A DNA stretch of 6,107 nt from Bacillota bacterium (GTDB taxonomy: Bacteria > Bacillota_B > Desulfitobacteriia > Desulfitobacteriales > Desulfitobacteriaceae): contig JAJYAS010000234.1 in assembly GCA_021779415.1 (NCBI GenBank), positions 1 through 6,107 on the forward strand, in the 5' to 3' direction. This document shows, in pieces, positions 1-5,438 of the stretch; within the stretch, counting starts at the first letter, position 1, and each line of letters starts with the position of its first letter. The notes beneath the pieces are model-generated. The model saw only the letters and a list, made by a program, of their open reading frames with translations, ran no database searches and was not told the DNA's origin. A program made the position numbers and the translations under genes.

Positions 1-41
1 TATTAATTGAGTAGGGTAAAATATGAACTTGTACTTAAAAT

Positions 42-46
42 GGAGG
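42..46 (+). promoter_or_regulatory. Ribosome binding site of the bcrC-like gene
   Basis: GGAGG lies 9 nt before the ATG at 56. The in-frame ATG at 23 has no comparable site and would add 11 residues not expected from BcrC relatives, so the site decides for the start at 56. Confidence 0.75.
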
Positions 47-55
47 AAAAATTAT

Positions 56-640
56 ATGAATTTATTTGACCTTTCCAGCTACCACCTCATCAATCAATGG
101 GCTGGACATCATCCGGTTGTAGACAAAATTATGGCTTTCTTTGCCCAATATGCTTTAGAACTATATGCGGTGTTGTTTTTATTAGCTTGGTTTACTTTAC
201 CCAAATCCGAGTCAGAGAAACGTCACGCTCTGGTTGTGGCGGGATTTTCGGGTGTGTTAGCACTGGGCTTTAATGCTTTAATCGGTCAGTTTTTCTTCCG
301 GCCACGCCTTCCAAAAGGGACGTTTAATCAACTCATCCCGCATTCTTTTGATACCTCATTTCCCAGTGACCACACATCAGGAAGTTTTGGGTTTACTGCA
401 GGGTCCTGGAGAAAAGCTTCATTTTGGGTAAGATGGAGTTTTACACTTTTGGCTATTCTCGTAGCAATTGCTCGTATTTATACAGGGGTGCATTGGCCAA
501 CCGATGTATTAGCCAGTATTATAATAGGTATTGTCAGTGCCAAAATTATTTGGCTTATTAACCCTGTATTTGAGCCTTTGACGAACCTGGGTCTACGGAT
601 ATTCCATTATGGAAAATACGCCATAAGGAATTCAAACTGA
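56..640 (+). CDS. bcrC: BcrC-like PAP2 undecaprenyl-diphosphatase
   Basis: This is a 194-residue integral membrane protein of the PAP2 family. It is probably an undecaprenyl-diphosphatase that converts undecaprenyl diphosphate to the monophosphate on the outer face of the membrane. That recycles the lipid carrier for peptidoglycan synthesis and, in BcrC relatives, lowers bacitracin sensitivity. Seen directly: the PSDHTSG phosphatase motif (P103-S104-D105-H106), then A-R140-IYTGV-H146-WPT-D150, which matches the R-x5-H-x3-D third motif. The first motif region reads FFRPRLP (residues 80-86), where Bacillus BcrC has an EPRP-type sequence, so it is divergent. Hydrophobic segments lie near residues 25-48, 58-80, 126-142 and 150-169. 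Length and the N-terminal pattern fit Bacillus subtilis BcrC (from memory). It is followed after 60 nt by a second PAP2-like gene, probably co-transcribed. The specific substrate is inferred from family resemblance; another lipid phosphatase role is possible. Confidence 0.85.
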   Translation: MNLFDLSSYHLINQWAGHHPVVDKIMAFFAQYALELYAVLFLLAWFTLPKSESEKRHALVVAGFSGVLALGFNALIGQFFFRPRLPKGTFNQLIPHSFDTSFPSDHTSGSFGFTAGSWRKASFWVRWSFTLLAILVAIARIYTGVHWPTDVLASIIIGIVSAKIIWLINPVFEPLTNLGLRIFHYGKYAIRNSN

Positions 641-685
641 GTCATTAAAATGTATAGATCTACTAAGGAAAAACACTCTCAAACC

Positions 686-692
686 GGGAGGG
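686..692 (+). promoter_or_regulatory. Ribosome binding site deciding a TTG start for the yuiD-like gene
   Basis: GGGAGGG is placed 8 nt before the TTG at 701. The ATG at 650 is in the same frame but has no clear Shine-Dalgarno sequence, so this site argues for the internal TTG as the true start. Confidence 0.6.
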
Positions 693-700
693 ATTTGTGT

Positions 701-1153
701 TTGCATAATGCTCTTCTCGTAACATCAATGCTTTCAGCCATTGTTGCTCAAATCTTGAAAATTCCTTTCACTTACCTAACTCAGCATTCTTGGAATTGGC
801 GGGCCGCATTTAAGCCAGGAGGAATGCCCAGTTCACACACGGCACTCATGGTAGGACTAACGAGTTCGACCCTGTTTCAATACGGTTGGAATAATCCTTT
901 TTTCGCCATCGCAGCAGCAGTTACTTTGATCGTAATTTATGACGCAACGGGTGTTCGTAGACAGGCTGGACATCAAGCGATGGTACTTAACGAATTAACG
1001 GCAACCATGGAGACGCTAAATCAAAAGTTGTGTACAAACGTTAGCATTAAGCAAAGTAGCTTGAAAGAAGTGCTTGGGCATAGTCCCCTTGAGGTTCTGG
1101 GTGGGATAGTAGTCGGGACTGTTGTGGCACTTGTTATTGTAAGATATTCCTAG
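701..1153 (+). CDS. yuiD: YuiD-like divergent PAP2 family membrane protein (DUF212)
   Basis: This protein has 150 residues from the TTG at 701. An ATG at 650 would give 167 residues but lacks a ribosome binding site, and its extra 17 residues are polar and unlike the YuiD N-terminus. Family signatures are clear: GGMPSSH (residues 40-46), the YDATGVRRQAG block (80-90) and LGHSPLEVLGG (125-135), with hydrophobic segments near 4-22, 66-80 and 133-148. These define the divergent PAP2/DUF212 family, which includes Bacillus subtilis YuiD and plant homologues. Its biochemical function is not established. PSSH resembles the second PAP2 phosphatase motif, but the other catalytic motifs of classical PAP2 enzymes are not evident, so phosphatase activity should not be assumed. 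It follows the BcrC-like gene closely on the same strand, suggesting a shared transcript and an envelope-lipid role. Confidence 0.87.
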   Translation: MHNALLVTSMLSAIVAQILKIPFTYLTQHSWNWRAAFKPGGMPSSHTALMVGLTSSTLFQYGWNNPFFAIAAAVTLIVIYDATGVRRQAGHQAMVLNELTATMETLNQKLCTNVSIKQSSLKEVLGHSPLEVLGGIVVGTVVALVIVRYS

Positions 1154-1268
1154 TCATGAATTGGTTCGATTTTAAATTTATTAGTTCTTTGTTTAGTTTA
1201 GGTGTTCGAGTCTGGCAAGGCTAAGCTTCCACATATTTGTCTATACTCTAACTGGAATAAGTTTAAAA

Positions 1269-1274
1269 AGGTGA
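1269..1274 (+). promoter_or_regulatory. Ribosome binding site of the metallophosphoesterase gene
   Basis: AGGTGA lies 5 nt before the ATG at 1280. A GTG at 1202 is in frame but has no such site and would put 26 polar residues ahead of the signal-anchor, so the ATG at 1280 is preferred. The 1154-1268 stretch upstream shows no convincing -35/-10 pair or terminator. Confidence 0.65.
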
Positions 1275-1279
1275 GCTGC

Positions 1280-2740
1280 ATGCGAAAAAAAGGATTGGTT
1301 TTAATCTTACTTGTGATTGGATTACTGGTCACAAGCGGATTTATCTTACAAAGCTACAAAAATTTCAAAGTGCAAGAAGGCTTTGTGCCTTTGCCTTTAT
1401 CTTTTGACCCCTATAATTCGAATTCTTCCTATAACTGGAACGGAAGTGTTGTCAGTATCCAGAGTGGGTTCATAAAGGGGAAAATAAAGGAAAATGGCAA
1501 TGAGGAGAGCTTGCTGCTTCGGTCTCTTTCCCCAACACCGACAATAACCATTAAAAGTGGTAATGAGAAATCATATTGGCTAAGGTTAGAAAACATTAGC
1601 CCTTCCAAAATCGAAACCGGTGACGGGATAGGAAATCTTAAGGTTATTGACCCGCATACCATTTCATTTACTGTTGACTTAAAAGCTAACCAAGTAAAGA
1701 CGATCAAATTCACGCTAAGACTTGGCGGGAATCCTGAAGTAGTGATTTTGGGAGACAATAGAAACGGCTATGGTACGTTTTCTCAAATCATCAACCAAGT
1801 AAATGGAATTAACCCTGCCTTTGTCATTGATAACGGTGATCTCGTCTACGGAGGAGAACCTAATCGGTATAGGCTTTTTTATGAAACTGTTTCCAAACTT
1901 CAAGTTCCGCTTTATACTACCTTGGGGAATCATGATATCCGTGAGAATGGCCGGGAGATCTACACCCAGCTTTTTGGGCCTCCTTACTATTCCTTTGATT
2001 ATTTAAACAACCACTATGTTTTCTTGGATAGCTCAAGAGGGTGGACGGAAAAAAGAGCCATTCCAGACGAAGAGTATCAATGGCTTGAAACTGACTTGCA
2101 GAAATCTCAAGGGAAACGCATTTTCGTTATTTCCCATATTCCTCCGACCGACCCCAGAGCGAATATCGCACCAAATACATATCCTGGATTAGATCAACCA
2201 CAAAAAACCAGCTTATTACAGAATGAAATGAATAAGCTAAGTGGTACCAGCAATATAGACCATGCCTTTAATGATAAAGCAGAAGCCCAAAGGTTTGAAG
2301 GTCTAATGACTAAATATAAGGTAGATACTGTATTCTTGTCTCACATCCACAGCTTTTTCAGTTTCGTTAAAGACAACGTAAGGTACATCATTACTGGAGG
2401 GTCTGGAGCCGAACTTCTGACCAAGGATAGCTATTACCATTACATTCGCGCTCATATAACTGATGGAGAAATTTACTTAGAAATCGTACAACTGCCCTCG
2501 CCACCCAATCAGATCGTCGATAGATATTTGGCAGCAGGACAGTTGTTCGCTAGCTCTATATATAAAGAATATACAACGCTAGTGTTAGCCATCGCTGTGT
2601 TCATAGCTTTGATTGTAGGCTGGATACTTTGGATATACCGCCAAAAATGGTGGTCATATCTTAAACGTCTGGGTCTTTGGTTTTATGAAGTAGCTAAATT
2701 TTCCATCCTTAAGTACAAAGAAATAGTTAGAAGAGGATAA
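1280..2740 (+). CDS. Membrane-anchored calcineurin-like metallophosphoesterase
   Basis: This is a 486-residue phosphoesterase predicted to act outside the membrane. Residues 2-4 (RKK) precede a hydrophobic stretch at about 5-26 that fits a signal peptide or anchor. A region of about 120 residues without recognised motifs follows, probably a beta-rich N-terminal domain. The metallophosphoesterase core then appears in order: GDNR (D159), NGDLVYGG (D187), GNHD (216-219, with N217 and H218), SHIPP (H286) and SHIH (H355, H357). A hydrophobic helix at about 432-453 and a basic tail of about 33 residues end the protein, so both ends appear anchored with the catalytic domain between them. The first motif has Arg161 where many relatives have the metal-binding His of DxH. 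This variant is tolerated in some exported relatives. Substrate unknown: phosphomonoesters, phosphodiesters and nucleotides are all possible. It lies 126 nt after the yuiD-like gene on the same strand, so co-transcription is possible but not shown. Confidence 0.85.
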   Translation: MRKKGLVLILLVIGLLVTSGFILQSYKNFKVQEGFVPLPLSFDPYNSNSSYNWNGSVVSIQSGFIKGKIKENGNEESLLLRSLSPTPTITIKSGNEKSYWLRLENISPSKIETGDGIGNLKVIDPHTISFTVDLKANQVKTIKFTLRLGGNPEVVILGDNRNGYGTFSQIINQVNGINPAFVIDNGDLVYGGEPNRYRLFYETVSKLQVPLYTTLGNHDIRENGREIYTQLFGPPYYSFDYLNNHYVFLDSSRGWTEKRAIPDEEYQWLETDLQKSQGKRIFVISHIPPTDPRANIAPNTYPGLDQPQKTSLLQNEMNKLSGTSNIDHAFNDKAEAQRFEGLMTKYKVDTVFLSHIHSFFSFVKDNVRYIITGGSGAELLTKDSYYHYIRAHITDGEIYLEIVQLPSPPNQIVDRYLAAGQLFASSIYKEYTTLVLAIAVFIALIVGWILWIYRQKWWSYLKRLGLWFYEVAKFSILKYKEIVRRG

Positions 2741-2801
2741 TATTCAAAAAAGTTCAAAGTGAGTCAAGTCATCTGAAAGCGTGGCTATTATTTCGAACTA
2801 C

Positions 2802-2847
2802 AAAAACGGATTAAAGTTCTCTATATTTAATGAACTTTAATCCTTTT
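2802..2847. terminator. Bidirectional intrinsic terminator between convergent genes
   Basis: A perfect 12-bp inverted repeat pairs GGATTAAAGTTC (2808-2819) with GAACTTTAATCC (2832-2843) around a 12-nt loop. TTTT follows on the plus strand, and GTTTTTG follows on the minus strand, so the structure can end transcripts from both sides. It sits between the metallophosphoesterase stop at 2740 and the MFS gene, overlapping the last codons of the latter. The stem is A+T-rich, so strength is uncertain. Confidence 0.75.
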
Positions 2848-4020
2848 CCTGTAAAATCCGAACATTAATATTGTAGCAGTTAACGCCATTGCCGAACCGA
2901 AGTAAAAAGGAGCTCTATTGTCAACTTTGTCGTATAGTACACCAGCTATAACACTTGCCGGAAGCAACGTGATACCAATGATTGAATTGTATATTCCAAG
3001 TCCTGTGCCTTTCTTGTTCTTGTCAATAAGATCCGAAACCAACGCTTTCTGCACACCATCCGTTGCTGCACTGTAAAGTCCATATAATGCAAAAAGCAAA
3101 ATCACTACCGCTTTATCGTTAGTTCTTCCAAAACCGAAGTATATAATGGAATAAAGTAAATACCCGAAGATAATGAGTCTTTCTCGACCAAATCTATCGG
3201 AAAGTATACCGGCAGGAACAGCAAAAATGACGGATACTGAGTTGAAAATCAGGTATACAAGAGGTATGAACAAGGCTTTTATACCGATGTCACTAGCTTT
3301 TACCAACAGTAGAGCATCGGTTGAGTTACCCAGGGTAAATATGAAAACAATAATCAAGAACATATAATATCTGATTGGAAAGTCCTTAAATGCAATTTTC
3401 CCAAGAAGTTCAGCTTTAATCTTCTTAGCCTCCCTGATAAAGAAAACTATTGCAAGAACCCCTAGTAAACCGGGTACTGCTGAAAGCTGGAATACCTTAC
3501 GATAATCACCCGGGAAAACTGCCAAAACAGCAAAGGCCAATAGCGGTCCCACTATGGCTCCACTGTTATCCATTGCTTTATGAAAGCCAAAACATTTCCC
3601 TTTTTCGCACTCGCTTGATGATCCGGCTATAAGGCTGTCTCTTGGTCCAGTTCTTATTCCCTTTCCAACCCTTTCGGTAAATCGGATTATTAGAACCTGC
3701 AAAGGCGAAGTTACTATTGAAAACAACGGAGACAAAATTGCTGTAATAGCATAGCCTACGACCATGAGAGGTTTGTTTCTTCCAATCTTATCACTCCACC
3801 AGCCTGATAAAGCCTTGAGAACCGAAGCTGTACTCTCTGCTATTCCTTCGATAAGAGAAACCTCTGTCTTTGATGCCCCTATAGACATTAAAAATAACGG
3901 CATAATGGCATATATCATTTTTGTTGTTGTATCGGTTAGAAAGCTGGTTATCCCTGCAAAAAAAATGTTCCATTCAAGCCCTAAAACCTTTTTCTGCTTC
4001 TCGTTCTCAACACTCACCAC
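2827..4020 (-). CDS. MFS family transporter (probable efflux permease)
   Basis: This is a 397-residue major facilitator superfamily permease, usual length for a 12-helix member, located in the cytoplasmic membrane. MFS motif A appears in the first half as GWWSDKIGRNKP (about 73-84) and is echoed in the second half as GILSDRFGRERL (271-282), the two-fold repeat expected of the family. Two further conserved-looking loops are RVGKGIRTGPRDSLIA (117-132) and ATDGVQKALVSDL (319-331), which mark a subfamily without a well-defined substrate as far as I know. The start is a GTG at 4020 with GAGGGGGG upstream; a second GTG follows at 4017. The gene overlaps the end of the ChrB-like gene by 14 nt, so translation is probably coupled. 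Pairing with a ChrB-type protein suggests export of an oxyanion or other toxicant. Chromate is only a guess, because the usual chromate transporter ChrA is a different family (CHR). Confidence 0.88.
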   Translation of the reverse strand: MVSVENEKQKKVLGLEWNIFFAGITSFLTDTTTKMIYAIMPLFLMSIGASKTEVSLIEGIAESTASVLKALSGWWSDKIGRNKPLMVVGYAITAILSPLFSIVTSPLQVLIIRFTERVGKGIRTGPRDSLIAGSSSECEKGKCFGFHKAMDNSGAIVGPLLAFAVLAVFPGDYRKVFQLSAVPGLLGVLAIVFFIREAKKIKAELLGKIAFKDFPIRYYMFLIIVFIFTLGNSTDALLLVKASDIGIKALFIPLVYLIFNSVSVIFAVPAGILSDRFGRERLIIFGYLLYSIIYFGFGRTNDKAVVILLFALYGLYSAATDGVQKALVSDLIDKNKKGTGLGIYNSIIGITLLPASVIAGVLYDKVDNRAPFYFGSAMALTATILMFGFYRKRIKVH

Positions 4021-4567
4021 CTATTCCCCCCTCAGAATTGATATATTGATAAACCATATCACTATAGTTTTCAAAAGCTTTTTTAACCTGTACCAGTTTT
4101 TCCTTTGCACAATCTCCTTGCAAAGAATGAAATATATCCCTTACCTCAATCTTGCCATACCACGATAAAAGCTTATCAAGTTCTTCCTCTTCTTCTTCAA
4201 CTTCTGCAAAAGTGAACTTTTCTATTGCGATTTCCTTTTCAATTTCCTTGAAATAATCCTCACACTTATCTATAAATTCTTTGTACTCCTCATCTCTTGC
4301 TTTATTAAAATAGTCAATAACTTTATCTTCATGCTTAAGATTTAAAAATTCACATTGCATCAATAGAACTTCACCATTTTTGACCTCAATCTCCTGAGAA
4401 ATTGTCTGTAATGCAGAGTAATTATCATCATTATGGGGTAAGACCCACATTGATTGTTGTATGTTAACAGCACCGAGTTTTTTAAGACTTCTCCATGTTG
4501 CCACTCTTAATCTTGATGGTTCTGTAGGTAGGTTATAGTTTATTACCAACCATTTTCTTTTTTCCAT
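4007..4567 (-). CDS. ChrB N-terminal-domain protein, probable regulator of the MFS gene
   Basis: This is a 186-residue cytoplasmic protein. Residues 6-45 match the ChrB N-terminal domain pattern: KWLVINYNLPTEPSRLRVA, then a WRxLKKLGAV segment and IQQSMWVLP. That domain is found in chromate-resistance regulators and resembles the Cas2-like part of PaaX repressors. Residues about 80-135 are charged and helical, with an acidic run at 124-129 that may form a coiled coil. Full-length ChrB is about 300 residues, so the C-terminal ChrB domain is absent here. The ATG at 4567 is chosen because GGGAG lies 8 nt upstream; a GTG at 4576 would overlap that site. It is the first gene of an operon with the MFS permease, behind a promoter embedded in palindromes, which fits an autoregulatory repressor/sensor. 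No helix-turn-helix is obvious, so direct DNA binding is inferred only from characterised ChrB proteins. Confidence 0.78.
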   Translation of the reverse strand: MEKRKWLVINYNLPTEPSRLRVATWRSLKKLGAVNIQQSMWVLPHNDDNYSALQTISQEIEVKNGEVLLMQCEFLNLKHEDKVIDYFNKARDEEYKEFIDKCEDYFKEIEKEIAIEKFTFAEVEEEEEELDKLLSWYGKIEVRDIFHSLQGDCAKEKLVQVKKAFENYSDMVYQYINSEGGIGGEC

Positions 4568-4575
4568 TCTTCTCA

Positions 4576-4580
4576 CTCCC
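4576..4580 (-). promoter_or_regulatory. Ribosome binding site of the ChrB-like gene
   Basis: GGGAG on the minus strand lies 8 nt before the ATG at 4567. It begins immediately downstream of the left operator arm, so a bound repressor would sit very near it. Confidence 0.65.
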
Positions 4581-4582
4581 TT

Positions 4583-4631
4583 TTGTAACGGATGTTACAT
4601 CGAATATATCATGATGTAACATCCGTTACAA
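4583..4631. promoter_or_regulatory. Nested double-palindrome operator
   Basis: Two perfect 19-bp arms (4583-4601 and 4613-4631) are exact reverse complements, separated by 11 bp. Each arm contains its own palindrome, TGTAAC-N4-GTTACA (4584-4599 with GGAT in the centre, 4615-4630 with ATCC). The centres of the two small palindromes are 31 bp apart, close to three helical turns, so two bound dimers would lie on the same face of the DNA. One site covers the -35 region and the other covers the probable transcription start of the ChrB-like/MFS operon. This fits a cooperative repressor operator. The cognate protein is not proven; the ChrB-like product is the obvious candidate. Confidence 0.85.
4603..4631 (-). 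promoter_or_regulatory. Sigma-A-type promoter of the ChrB-like/MFS operon
   Basis: On the minus strand, TTGTAA (4626-4631) and TATATT (4603-4608) are separated by exactly 17 bp. A TG one base before the -10 gives an extended -10 element. The expected transcription start is near 4596, leaving a leader of about 30 nt before the ATG at 4567. The -35 lies inside the upstream operator palindrome and the start site lies inside the downstream one. Confidence 0.75.
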
Positions 4632-4759
4632 GTTAAACCTGAAAGTCAGTCAAGAATACAGTACCTTCGTATTCCCACTACGCTATTGAATAAAAAAAAT
4701 TCCAAGATACATCAGAGGGATAGTTATCAGTCCGTAACACTTAATATAGGGTACTTCAC

Positions 4760-4890
4760 CTAACTAATTATCTCTCTCACCTCAACCCCAGTTTTAAATA
4801 CAAACACCGCCTCCACCATTGACTTAACTTAACCTTCTCAATCAGCCTGCGGAAAAGTTCCCCATCAAACTTATCAAGTTTTTGCGTAAC
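4760..4890 (-). pseudogene. C-terminal remnant of a large serine recombinase, frameshifted
   Basis: Reading the minus strand from 4890, one frame gives VTQKLDKFDGELFRRLIEKV, the kind of sequence found near the C-terminus of large serine recombinases from mobile elements. About five codons later the reading must shift frame to continue as MVEAVFVFKTGVEVREIIS, ending in TAG at 4760-4762. The gap between the two parts is one base short of a whole number of codons, so this is a frameshifted relic. The catalytic N-terminal domain and most of the recombinase domain are absent upstream, where the sequence becomes unrecognisable beyond about 4890-4920. The assignment rests on recalled family pattern and is short. 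It fits the conjugation genes found further right. Confidence 0.6.
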
Positions 4891-5016
4891 CGTAATAATC
4901 CCCCACCTTAAATTATCGAGGGTGGGTAGAAGAGGACTGTAAACTCTGCCGAAAGATACTCTTGCTTTTGTGTATCCCTTAAGGAAGTGAGAACTTACCG
5001 TTTTGATCCCTTAGCC

Positions 5017-5047
5017 AATAGTCATATAACTTAGTAATATGACTATT
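5017..5047. repeat. Perfect 11-bp inverted repeat, possible weak terminator
   Basis: AATAGTCATAT (5017-5027) pairs exactly with ATATGACTATT (5037-5047) around a 9-nt loop. A T-rich stretch follows on the plus strand, but the minus strand, on which the neighbouring genes lie, is not followed by a T-run. The stem is mostly A+T. It could be a terminator, a protein-binding dyad or a relic of an element end. Confidence 0.55.
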
Positions 5048-5086
5048 TGTTTCTTTTCTGATGTTAGGTTATTTCTTAGAGTGGGT

Positions 5087-5113
5087 AGTTCACTACATAG
5101 CTCACTGTGAACT
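5087..5113. repeat. Short inverted repeat AGTTCAC/GTGAACT
   Basis: AGTTCAC (5087-5093) and GTGAACT (5107-5113) are exact 7-bp complements 13 nt apart, with a further AGTTCA at 5121-5126. They fall in the DNA downstream of the HTH gene. No role can be assigned, and repeats this short can arise by chance. Confidence 0.35.
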
Positions 5114-5167
5114 GTACTATAGTTCATCAAATGAGCAGACCACCCCCTTGGATTAAAATTTAAGTTT

Positions 5168-5425
5168 TTAGAGCTGCACATAATACATGTTACTGCTTTT
5201 GCCGCCGTTTTCCCGCCATCTATTTTCCTTGCGAAGATGTCCCGTCTTTTCAAGGTCAACGATGGCTCTTTTTACGGTGCTTCGTGACAGCTTCAGTTCT
5301 GTAGCGATGGTACCAATCGCCGGATAACACTTGCCGTCCTTGTCGGCCCGATCATGCAAGTACATATAAACAGCAACAGCCCGATGTAGGAGCTCTGATG
5401 CATAAAGTGATGTAAAGTATCCCAT
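5168..5425 (-). CDS. Small helix-turn-helix protein of a conjugative element
   Basis: This is an 85-residue protein with a winged-helix/HTH region at about 33-66. CYPAIGTIATELKLSRSTVK contains the turn and recognition helix, and AIVDLEKTGHL forms the following helix. The N-terminal stretch LYASELLHRAVAVYMYLHDR and the ending WRENGGKSSNMYYV are characteristic of short HTH proteins encoded beside the coupling protein in clostridial conjugative transposons, so it looks full length. AAGGAGG (5432-5438) lies 6 nt before the ATG and overlaps the TAA of the upstream coupling-protein gene, so translation is probably coupled. It may regulate transfer or replication genes of the element; the target is unknown. 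Downstream there is no further transfer gene, only unrecognised DNA and a recombinase scrap. Confidence 0.8.
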   Translation of the reverse strand: MGYFTSLYASELLHRAVAVYMYLHDRADKDGKCYPAIGTIATELKLSRSTVKRAIVDLEKTGHLRKENRWRENGGKSSNMYYVQL

Positions 5426-5431
5426 TTCGCC

Positions 5432-5438
5432 CCTCCTT
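5432..5438 (-). promoter_or_regulatory. Ribosome binding site overlapping the coupling-protein stop
   Basis: AAGGAGG on the minus strand shares bases with the TAA (5437-5439) of the VirD4-like gene and lies 6 nt before the ATG at 5425. This arrangement implies that the two genes are translated together from one transcript. Confidence 0.75.

Larger units (their letters stand above)
4891..5167. other. Unrecognised intergenic DNA between recombinase relic and HTH gene
   Basis: No convincing gene is present. The minus-strand frame that runs from the HTH gene region to 5011 encodes no recognisable protein and overlaps the true HTH frame, and it reads on past a TAA into the recombinase relic. The stretch holds inverted repeats at 4902-4926 (CCCACC and GGTGGG), 5017-5047 and 5087-5113. 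It may be deletion scar material from the mobile element. The 4632-4759 segment on the other side of the relic shows nothing I can identify. Confidence 0.5.

Noticed and set aside
17..22. TAAAAT as a possible -10 box before the bcrC-like gene
   Set aside because: The matching -35 would fall outside the window, so it cannot be supported.
1429..2006. Open frames on both strands inside the metallophosphoesterase gene
   Set aside because: They overlap the catalytic core of a gene with clear family motifs and show no recognisable products.
4103..4125. CTTTGCA/TGCAAAG hairpin
   Set aside because: It is a short inverted repeat inside the ChrB-like coding region with no T-run; likely chance.
3764..4168. 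Plus-strand open frame of 134 codons across the MFS/ChrB-like junction
   Set aside because: It is antisense to two well-supported genes and encodes no recognisable domain.
4583..4631. Inverted repeat as an intrinsic terminator or insertion-sequence end
   Set aside because: There is no T-run on either side, no transposase, and the repeat aligns precisely with a good promoter, so an operator is the better reading.
5011..5259. Open minus-strand frame of 82 codons overlapping the HTH gene end
   Set aside because: It overlaps the well-supported HTH frame, its product is compositionally odd and unrecognised, and it has no ribosome binding site evidence.
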